This document shows, in pieces, positions 21,823 through 30,703 of a stretch of 64,000 nucleotides of DNA. Below the pieces are notes generated by a model, which worked only from the letters and a program-made list of their open reading frames with translations, was not told the origin of the DNA and made no database searches. This DNA is from Phoma sp. XZ068. Lineage: Eukaryota; Ascomycota; Dothideomycetes; Pleosporales; Didymellaceae. The translations under genes and the position numbers were made by a program. Numbering within the stretch: the stretch's first letter is position 1; each line of letters begins with the position of its first letter. The stretch lies in assembly GCA_004835665.1 (NCBI GenBank), contig RBKR01000018.1, positions 682,001 through 746,000 of the forward strand, in the 5' to 3' direction.

Positions 21823-23820
21823 TCATTCCTTGGGTGTGATCTCATACAAGGTTTTGAGCTGTACGAATGAAGTTTGAAAGCATAGGACGTTACTGTTCTG
21901 TTTGGCCAGGATATCCATGCAGCGCGGGAGGGCAGTCATCATCGACTGCCGATAGGTAAGCCCGGTAGCTTCATCGATCACGGAAGATGGAGGTGAGCCT
22001 TCTGAGGATAATAGCAGCATACAAGTAGTGAAAGCAGCAGCCAAAAAGTCCAGCATGTACGGCTGAGCCAACAATTGCGTGTGCGGCGAAATCGAAGACA
22101 GCTCATAATTGTGGTTCAAGAGCGCGAGGTTGTTCGCGAATGTGGAGTTGTACGATGCTGGATATAGAACACACGCGTTGGGTTGCAAGGCATACTGACA
22201 ATGGACCGCGAGCTTTGCTCGTCTGAAGAAGATATCCAAAGTCAGGCGCACAACGTCGTCTTCGAAGAACACGGCAGCTTCATGCATGAATGTTGTTATT
22301 TCCTTGTCGTAGTCGAGCACTTCCTCATACAAAAAGATTTCTCCATCGTGTGCGTTGAGGCGCGAGAGAAAGTGACAAATGACTGGTAGAGAGCGCGGTA
22401 TGATGGTATCCCAACAGTCCATCGGGCTGACGCTGGAGGTAATCGAGTTCACAGTGCCTTGCGGTAACATGCTCTGTTGACCAGTACGAAGTGACAACTG
22501 TGTGTCGAGGTAGACAATGAATATCCAGAGTCGGTGGCGGAGAGCTCTTTCGTAGACGATCGCTGGTTCATCGTAGCCCGGCATCCATTCTTTGTGTAAT
22601 ACCATCATCATAGAAAGTCTAACCACAACGCCCATGATATTCCAACACGCGTCGAGCGTCCAACAAGTCGCAGTCGTCGCTTGCTTGGCCACAACCATGA
22701 GGCATAGTGTGCTTATGATGGTAGTTGTTGGACGAGCCATGTACGTTGTCTTCGCCAAACAAGCTTCGCTTGCATACAAATATTCCACAGCAGCCGTCTC
22801 ACCATGACCCGTCGTGTTTGCTCCGTGCTCGATTGTGTATGCTCCGAGTCCAAGCACTACAAGAAGTTGCGCAAGCCAACTGAGATCTGTAGTCTCCGGC
22901 TGACTCCAAAAATCTGCCACCTTGGCGTGGAAAGCTAGCTCATCGAATACTGGTAATGAAGGGTGGAACAATCGAAAGTAACCAGCGAGCAAAGAAGCCA
23001 CATCTTCACGGGAACCCTGTATCAGTGCGTGCACCTGGTCTAACGATGCGTAACGAATTGACCCTGAACTGCCGAAAGGGTAATTGCTCGGTAGTGCGAA
23101 GTCGCTGGAGTGGTGTCCCTCGATATGTTGCTTCACGGCGATCGCAAAAGGAGTGGCATGAAGGCTGCAGAGGGATTCAACCTGTCAAATATTAGCCTAG
23201 GGAGTACTACACTATGCAAGTATTGTAGTATAGGAAATTGGTTAGCCAGGCAACTAGCACGCACATCTTTGTGCAAGCGCATTTAGTCTGGTAATATGTA
23301 GCAAAGAGGGACTCACGCGGTCTAACATGGCTCGGGGATTAGTCGAACCTCGTTTTCGCAAATACCATGTCGCAACTACGAATTCAGGGTCCTCGCCGGT
23401 CAGCGCGAACGGCACCTCAGGATGTGACTTGTTCTGGTCGAGGGGTGACTGAGGTGGCTGTTCAACATTCCCCGACTTATGCGTGTATCTGCATGTTGCT
23501 TGCAGTCCAGACCGCGAACACCGATCACATGGCTGTTTTTGGTCACACTTGACCTTGAGCCGATGACAACGAATACATGACAGGCATGCTCGATTGCGTT
23601 TCCGGACCTTTGGGTTGTGTGCTGGAGGCGTTGTTGCTGGCGTAGTACATCCAGTCTCAGTCCCACTGTAGGTGGATGGTGAACTATCCTTCTGGTCCTC
23701 TTCATAGATACATTGACTGTGTCCACGCTCACAGCGTGTGCAGCTTGGTCTAGCTTGGTCGCATCTTCGTTTCGATTGGCGGCATCGTGTGCAAGTGGAA
23801 ACTTTTCTAGCCGGCCTCAT
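21823..23820 (-). CDS. Transcription factor with two Zn2Cys6 clusters
   Basis: Exons 23820-23317 and 23181-21823 are joined by a 135-bp phase-0 intron (GTGAGT...GACAG), giving 620 residues. Two complete binuclear clusters are present. The first is C10-C13-C20-C27-C30-C37 (CX2CX6CX6CX2CX6C), the second C82-C85-C92-C98-C101-C110 (CX2CX6CX5CX2CX8C), each with a basic loop (RQSKRRC, HRLKVKC). Most fungal Zn2Cys6 factors carry one. The C-terminal half has the hydrophobic, helical pattern of the fungal-specific transcription factor domain (AGYFRLFHPSLPVFDE; RALRHRLWIFIVYLDTQLSLRTGQ). It lies tandem to the oxygenase gene and probably regulates nearby metabolism; that is inference. A palindrome lies about 140-180 bp upstream. 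Confidence 0.87.
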
Positions 23821-23959
23821 ATCGGTGTTGGTCTCGCGTACAACTGTGCTAGGGCTAGATGTATCGGTGATACTGATGCAAAGTGTGCGGGCGAGCCATT
23901 CTAAAGCTTATGGCACGATAGTGTTCAGAAGGAACGGTAGGGACTAGGACATGCGGACA

Positions 23960-24000
23960 CGTTAACGCCGACAAGCTACTTCTAAGCGTCGGCGTTAACG
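23960..24000. promoter_or_regulatory. 13-bp perfect inverted repeat, possible regulator-binding site
   Basis: CGTTAACGCCGAC at 23960-23972 is exactly repeated in inverted orientation at 23988-24000, with a 15-bp spacer. The right arm extends into a 12-bp self-palindrome, GGCGTTAACGCC (23991-24002). It lies 140-180 bp upstream of the start of the two-cluster transcription factor and about 117 bp beyond the oxygenase stop. It could be an operator or, less likely, an RNA hairpin at the oxygenase 3' end. Confidence 0.5.
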
Positions 24001-24117
24001 CCTTTCCTATTTGGGTATCCACAGCCAATTTCCGGAATAGACATCTTCAACGAGTAATCCCTTCATGACATACGAAGTTACTCTTGCGAGGGCTGTATCA
24101 AGCTGAGGTTTTTCCGA

Positions 24118-25328
24118 TCAGGCAAGGTTTTCATTTTCGTAAAAACCCGCCCCGTCCTTTGTCGTAGCATTCAGCCTCTCTAGAATATACTCGCCTGCTC
24201 TAATTGGTTTCCACTTTGCTTCCAATACCTTCCCATCCTGATCTCTTTCCAAACAAGTCGGTAGCGTCTCCACAATCTCATCATAATTCACGCTGAAGAA
24301 AAATGGCACGCTATACCTTGCCTCGCTTCCCCTGTTCACTACCCTGTGCACGGTACTTTTGTATAAGCCGTTGGTCCAACGCATCAGGAAGTCAGCGACG
24401 TTGACGACGAATGAATCAGAAGGTGGAGACGCGATGTGCCATGTTCCGGAGGGCTTGAGAATTTCAAGACCGGGGACAGACGAGGAGAGGAGGAGGGTGA
24501 AGCACTCATAGTCCGAGTGTGCGCCGAGGCCAATCTGCTCCTCAGACAGGGAAGATGGAGTTCTCGAGAGTGGTGTTTTGGGCGGTGGATAATACAAGAG
24601 ACGCGCTATGCCGCCGGGGTGTGTTGTCATGGCATCGAAGTATGTCTCTTCTAGGTCTAATGACAACGCAAAAAGGCGGAAGAGATGGCGCGCAAGGTCA
24701 AGAACCTATGTCGTTATCAGTTTTCGACGCTATGAGACACGTCCTCTATTAGACTCACTGCCCCATAGTAATCCTTCACCGCAGCGTAGAATCCTGGCAG
24801 ATCCCCTTCCTTCGGCCACAAATTCCCATTTGCTGTCGTCCCATCTAAATTGACGTATTTGCCATCCCCACCTGCTCTATCCATTGATGCTTCATACGAG
24901 AAATTGAACACTTCCTTTGTTTCCAAATCACCTGCGATGGATGTGTACTCGCTGGGCTCCCAGCCTAATCCCAGGTTACTCTTCTTGGTATGCAGCTCCT
25001 CCTTCTGAGCAGGGCACAGTTCATGCATGAAACGTTTTGCCTGTTTTAGAATTCCGTTACGAGCGGATAAAGGTACGCCATGATTGGTGATGTAGAAGAA
25101 ACCGGAGGTTGTACACGCTTTTCGGATCTGGTTTGCAACACTCTGTCGTTCAGCTGGCAAAGAAGAGAAAGATGGCGATATGTCGATAACAGGCACTTTG
25201 AAGTCTTCATCTGTGACGGGAGATCTTGCCGCAAGTCGGGACTGTAGGTATGCAGCAGCTCCCTCTCGAGCTTCTGTGTACGTGATTGAGTCCTGAAAGC
25301 GAGGTGTGTCGACCAGTGGTGTCGACAT
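24118..25328 (-). CDS. 2-oxoglutarate/Fe(II)-dependent oxygenase
   Basis: Exons 25328-24759 and 24705-24118, with a 53-bp phase-0 intron, encode 385 residues. The N-terminal DIOX_N part (VPVIDISPSFSSL; TTSGFFYITNHGVP) is typical of the isopenicillin-N-synthase-like group. The iron ligands are H253 and D255 (HSDYE) and H310 (STVHRVVNRG); the 2-oxoglutarate-binding R320-x-S322 follows (RYSVPFF). All needed residues are present, so the enzyme should be active as a soluble hydroxylase or oxidase; the substrate is unknown. I chose ATG 25328; an in-frame ATG at 25415 would add 29 residues before the conserved part. It is divergent from the amidohydrolase gene and tandem with the two-cluster regulator. 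Confidence 0.9.
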
Positions 25329-25739
25329 TTTAGAGTATCTAAGTTGGCTACTTTCAAGTAAACTGTAAATATGACCTTGTTCAGTGAAGATGAGTTGCTG
25401 CAGACACAGTACCATGCCGGACAGCTGATAAGCACTAAGCCTGATGGTTGGCTACGCCACCTTCACGAGGGAAGCTAAAGTGGGGTAGCTCCATCTAACA
25501 CTGCTTCCGCTTTTGTGCTTCAACATTACATACACTGCCTCCCCAACACCCACAAGAATGGGATCCGACACATCCAAGATAGATTTACTTGGCAAAAGTA
25601 TCGGCGCAGGGCGCAGGGCGCAGGGCGCACTTGAACGGCTACCATCGGTCGGCAATACTTCGGATCTCCGATACCGGGCAGTCTTGATCTGATATCATCG
25701 CCCCTCATTCACGAACACCATATCCCATACACCACAATT
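25329..25739. promoter_or_regulatory. Divergent promoter of oxygenase and amidohydrolase, with tandem repeat
   Basis: 411 bp separate the two start codons. A 7-bp tandem repeat (GGCGCAG) runs for almost four copies at 25603-25630. Co-regulation of the two enzyme genes from here is plausible but not shown. Confidence 0.5.
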
Positions 25740-27386
25740 ATGAGCATCCCAAACAGTACCCAAATCTTCACCAACGGTCGCCTCTTCCATGATGGCAATG
25801 CCGCTGCTGATGCACACTGGCAATCGAGCATGGTAGTGCGAGATGGGAAAATTGCATTTATTGGACCTGACAATGCTCCAGAGATCCAGTCGTTCCAGAA
25901 GGAGTCTGGTGTGGAAGTCAAGGATCTTGAAGGTCGACACGTCTTGCCAAGCTTCATTGACGCACATATGCATCTATTGATGCTGGGACAATCGCTTCAT
26001 AAGGTGAACTTGGATGGATCCAAAGACTTGGAGGAGATTCGATCCAGAATCTCGAAATACGCCAAGGAGAATCCGCACAAGGAAAGAATATTGTGCATGG
26101 GCTGGATGCATAGCATGACCAATGGTGAAGCAAAAGCGAGCTTGCTGGATGACCTGGACCCACGACCCATTTATGTCGATTCCAAAGACATCCACTCTGT
26201 CTGGTGCAACAGTGCAGCCTTAAAGGAGATGGGCGTACAAGAGATGGAAACACCGGCCGGCGGAATCATCGAAAGGGATGAGAACGGTAAGGTCTCCGGC
26301 TTGTTGGCTGAGGCCTGTGTATTGCTGATTGTGTGGCCATATTTGGCTGAGGTTCTGCCAATGGAGGACAAAACAGCAGCGTTGCAGGCAGCGATTGACG
26401 CCTATCACGCTGTGGGATGTACCGGCTGTATTGACATGGCAATGGATGAGAATGCCTGGGAAGCTGTTTTGGAACTGAGGGAAGCGAATGGTGGTTCGTT
26501 GCCTCTTCGAATTGCAGCTCATTGGTGCATATTGCCTGGAGACGGAGAGGAAGATCGTCTGCGGCAGGTCGACCGCGCAATTGAGCTGCACCGTCAGTTC
26601 AACAATGCCACAAGTCCTGACCTCAGGGTCGTTGGCATCAAGATCATCTGCGATGGCGTTATCGACGCTTGTACTGCAGCTTTGGCAAAGCCATATACCA
26701 CCAACGGTCATTTTGAAGGACCTATCTGGACACCAGAGATGCTCGATGCAGTAGTGAAGAAGGCTGCTGATGCCGGTCTCCAGTGTGCTCTACATGCCAT
26801 TGGTGACCAAGCTGTGACCAATGCCGTCAATGTACTAGAGAAACATGGCAAGCCTGGACAGCGTCATCGAATCGAGCACTTGGAGCTCACAGCTCCTGAG
26901 GATGCGAAGAGACTTGGACAACTAGGGATCACAGCAAGCATCCAGCCCGTACACTCAGATCCCGCTATTCTGCGTGCATGGCCGAAATTACTTGGGCCGG
27001 AGCGCGTCAAGCGTGCATTTGCATATTCGGAGTTTGCAGAACATGGCGCTGCGTTGGCTATTGGGTCTGACTCACCTACTGCTCCGTATGCACCTCTGCC
27101 AAATTTGTACGTTGCAACAACACGCAAATCTGCCAGACAGCCTGACGCAGGTGACGCACCTGTAAACGGCAACTTCAGACTGGAGCTGGCGCAGGCTGTC
27201 AGTGCCGCCACCAGTGGAGCCGCCTGGTCATGCTTTGCTGAGAAGAGAATAGGAAGCCTGGAGGTTGGGAAGATGGCAGATTTCACTGTCATTGACACAG
27301 CATGGAAGGGCGAGGAGTTGTTGAAGGCGAAAATTAGGGAGACATGGTTTGGGGGCAGGAAGGTGTACGAAAGTAGGGACGGATGA
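25740..27386 (+). CDS. YtcJ-type amidohydrolase
   Basis: A single exon encodes 548 residues. It has the amidohydrolase layout: an N-terminal beta part (FTNGRLF, MVVRDGKIAFIG), the metal-binding HxH at H76/H78 (SFIDAHMHLLMLG), CALHAIGDQAVTNAV with a further His, RIEHLE, and the late Asp in AIGSDSPTAPYAPLP. It closes with IGSLEVGKMADFTVID. This arrangement is that of the YtcJ/exoenzyme-regulator-like subgroup (amidohydrolase 3), metal-dependent hydrolases of C-N bonds of mostly unknown substrate. No signal peptide, so cytosolic. It shares a promoter region with the 2OG oxygenase, which suggests successive steps on one compound. Confidence 0.92.
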   Translation: MSIPNSTQIFTNGRLFHDGNAAADAHWQSSMVVRDGKIAFIGPDNAPEIQSFQKESGVEVKDLEGRHVLPSFIDAHMHLLMLGQSLHKVNLDGSKDLEEIRSRISKYAKENPHKERILCMGWMHSMTNGEAKASLLDDLDPRPIYVDSKDIHSVWCNSAALKEMGVQEMETPAGGIIERDENGKVSGLLAEACVLLIVWPYLAEVLPMEDKTAALQAAIDAYHAVGCTGCIDMAMDENAWEAVLELREANGGSLPLRIAAHWCILPGDGEEDRLRQVDRAIELHRQFNNATSPDLRVVGIKIICDGVIDACTAALAKPYTTNGHFEGPIWTPEMLDAVVKKAADAGLQCALHAIGDQAVTNAVNVLEKHGKPGQRHRIEHLELTAPEDAKRLGQLGITASIQPVHSDPAILRAWPKLLGPERVKRAFAYSEFAEHGAALAIGSDSPTAPYAPLPNLYVATTRKSARQPDAGDAPVNGNFRLELAQAVSAATSGAAWSCFAEKRIGSLEVGKMADFTVIDTAWKGEELLKAKIRETWFGGRKVYESRDG

Positions 27387-28197
27387 GTGAGGAGCCTCAA
27401 GCCGAGCAAATGTGGCAGTCACAACTGGGTGAAGATTTTGTACAAAGTAAAACCGTTAGAAAACTTCAATTCGCGAAACCGCCAATATCACGATCAACAA
27501 TCCCAGCCATCTCGCGACACAAGGATTATCTTGAACAGGCTAGTAGATTTCAGCCTCAAAAGCCACAAGTTCAGCCTTAACTTGGCGCGCTCATCAAGCC
27601 ATGAGCTAAGGTAGGGGCGTTGCTCTGCTTGTTCACTTTGTCCCTTTGCTTGCTCTGCAGCTGACATCGCTGACCACTTCTCTTGACACGCTCAGCTTCG
27701 ACATGTTTTATAACCGGTCAGCAAGATCGGCGGCCTGATTGCCTTATTACACACAAAGTGGGTCTCACAGTTACTTCCGCAATCACGTCACACAACATAA
27801 AGTACAACGGCTCCACGCTGCGGAGCAACTTTATGGACTGCCGGCTCCATCACATCGTTATCAACTGAATGTCCCTTGTTTGGCATGCTGTCAGCAATCC
27901 GATCTTTCGCCCACGAGTTCCCGTGTCGTTGGAGACGTGTCTTCCCCGCCCTCGAGATTTAATCGACCCGACACTCTGGGAAGGCAGCTCAAAAGTCACA
28001 GCCTAGCGCCAATCACAGAAGCTGGCCCTCACGGCTTGGCGGGTACCGCGCCTCAACTGCGGCCCATGATCCTTCCATGCCGTTGAACACTTCTGCCTGC
28101 AGGAGACCCAGGTCACGAGCAGTGGCTGCTTGATGTTCGACTTTGTTGTGGGTACTGTGAGAGGCCTGCGCGCTGCTCTTGTGCGCCCGGAGACACC
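27387..28197. other. Intergenic region
   Basis: 811 bp lie between the amidohydrolase and the second Zn2Cys6 gene. No coding frame with an ATG and family features was found. The last part must hold the promoter of the regulator. Confidence 0.4.
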
Positions 28198-30359
28198 ATG
28201 TCGCTAGCCCCGCCGGGAGACCCCTCCAGCGGCGGATCTGCAGCCGTGCTCCTCTCAAAGACATGCCAGAACTGCTTTTCATTAAAGATTCGATGCGACC
28301 GCACCCAGCGCCAGGATATCTGCGACCGGTGCGCCCGCCTGGGCAAAAACTGCGTATTCCGGCCGGCCCGGCGACGCGACAACTCGGCCAAGCGGGACTC
28401 TCGCATACACGCTCTCGAGCAGCAGGTCAAAGACCTGCTTCGACTACAGCAGAAGGGCCCCGTTGTGCAGCAACCTCTCCCCGAAGGCACCGCGACTGCC
28501 GATCGTCAGAGTTCACCGCCTGTCGCCGGCGAGGGTGACATTATCGACGATGATGTTGTTTCTATCGAGCGAGCGGAGACACTTGTGGACATGTACAAGA
28601 CGGACATGATGCCGCACTTCCCATTCGTCATTATACCTGCACATACAACCGCCGGCGACCTACGACATACACGGCCATTTTTGTTCCTTGCTATCGTTTC
28701 GGTGGCCTGCTTTCACGATCTCCGAACGCAGGACAAGCTGTATCATCGATTCAAATACATGGTCAGCGAGAAGGTGCTATATGGCGGTGATGAGTGCCTG
28801 GACCTGCAGTATTTGCAGGGCCTTTTGATCGCACTGGCTTGGTAAACTACTTGGTGTACTCTCCCGGACTAGAACTGATCAATTACAGGAATCAGTTCCA
28901 TGGACGCTCGAAAAACTACTCGCAGTACCTCCAGCTTGCTATTTCCATAGCCGTCGACCTACGCCTCGACCGCAAGCCAATACACCAGACGCCCAACGAA
29001 GGCAGCAAGCGAGATCCCATTGCAAGAGAACAATATGTTGGCGAGGGAAACTCAGGTTCAGCCGAACAGCGAGCGGCTGCAGGCATCTTCTACATAGCGT
29101 CCACGTACGTCGCATTCGTCAGGGAAGAATAGCAGAAGCTTACTATTTGCAGCATTGCAAAATTGCTAGACAAGATGAACACGTTCGCTTGTACGCCTTT
29201 CATCGAAGAAGGATGTCTAGCCTTGCAACAAAAGGCCGAGTACAGGACAGATAAAGACCTCTATCATGTCATCCGCCTGCAGCGGATTATCGAAAACATC
29301 GACCAGATTGCCAAAGCAGCTCATCACTCGGATGCTGAGGCACATTCGTCGTACCTACGTGTACGTGCAGAGCTTGAAGAGTTCAGAGTCTATCTGTGCT
29401 CTGACGTTAGTGATAGTCGTATGTGCATCCGTACAAAGATCTTTAAGCTTGACTCACATGATACTCTAGATCTACTTTTCATGCAGTTTCATACGGCAAA
29501 GCTGTTTCTTTACCAAGTTGCGTTTTTCGAGCGTAACTTGCAACAGTCCCCATATCTACACCTCAACATCCTGTGTGAGGGATTGGAAGGAGCAAAGTCC
29601 TTCCTTGATCTATACTTATGGTTACCACCAAAGTCAGAGATGGCTCTCACTAACATCGAGTGGATTCAATTATCCTTTGGTGTCACACTTGCTGCCAAAT
29701 TTGCAATTGTGAGCAGGAACCCAAATGTTGAAGCTCAGACTCGGGACTTACGGCATCGTCTTAATATTGATCATGTTTTCCGACATCTCGCACTGCGAAT
29801 TGGAGCTTTGGTCGGGAGATCTGGCGACGGCAACAAGAACAAAGACATATTCTATTACTACGAACAGCGTACCCGCAAGATTCAGAATTGGTACGAGAAG
29901 ATGATACGGGCTACTGGTACAGTCAGTCCGCCCCAAGCCGCCCATCAACAGATACCGCCATCTCATCCTCAGCCTCAACCGACTCCTATCTCAGCTTCGC
30001 CATCTGGCGTTCCGGTATCGGCAACGTTCTCGCATCAGCAACCGCAGAACTACACGGCGCCCATAAACTATCCTGATTACTCCTTACCGCACAATGTCGG
30101 CCAACAGCCCATGCAGCCGCCCATGCAACCTCCATCGATGGCGGCGGTAGGCATGGCGCCGATAAGCTCATACCAGCAGTACAGCCCCACACCTGCTATT
30201 GCGTTCCCAGATCTCATGATGGCACAAGGCTGGGACAGCATGTTTGCTATACCCATGGAGCACGATGCACTTTTCGATGTGAACCAGGGTTACAGCCTAG
30301 GCATGGCAAGTCCACCGAGTGATGGCTCTTCTTGGGCTGAGAGCCCCGCTAGTCAGTAG
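28198..30359 (+). CDS. Zn2Cys6 transcription factor
   Basis: Exons are 28198-28841, 28889-29104 and 29153-30359, with introns of 47 and 48 bp. A further 51-bp segment, 29419-29469, has GTATGT and CTCTAG ends and is probably a third intron; without it the protein is 671 residues, with it 688. The cluster is C23-C26-C33-C42-C45-C52 (CX2CX6CX8CX2CX6C), followed by a basic linker and a short coiled-coil-like dimer helix (RIHALEQQVKDLLRLQQK). The middle carries the fungal transcription factor domain (VSIERAETLVDMYKTDMMPHFPF). The C-terminus is rich in Gln, Pro and Met, as in activation domains. It lies beside the amidohydrolase, which may be its target. Confidence 0.87.
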
Positions 30360-30703
30360 AATAAACCTTTTAGAAGCAACATTGGGAGGGCCTTTGAACG
30401 ACTATATATCACTTTACGCATTCAATGATTATCACACGCCTTGAGCGACTTACGCACTCAAATCACAGAGGCTCGTAATACTGAACCACAGAAGCTCGTA
30501 CTTCTGAACCACACTGTGCATGTGCGATGATTTTACCCTACGTAATGAGCAGGTAAATTTCGAGTTCAGACTTTACAGAATGACATATGAAGCGAAACTG
30601 AGACATGTTAGATGGCATAAAGGCGCAGGGGAGTGCCGCTCTATAAAATGAAGGCTGGTTTAAATTGATTAATTCACACCTTGAAGTGAACTCGGAGATA
30701 ATG
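30360..30703. other. Convergent 3' region
   Basis: 344 bp lie between the regulator and the HET-domain gene. Near-direct repeats occur at 30465-30512 (two copies of a CACAGA/GGCTCGTA-like phrase). Nothing else is seen. Confidence 0.35.
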
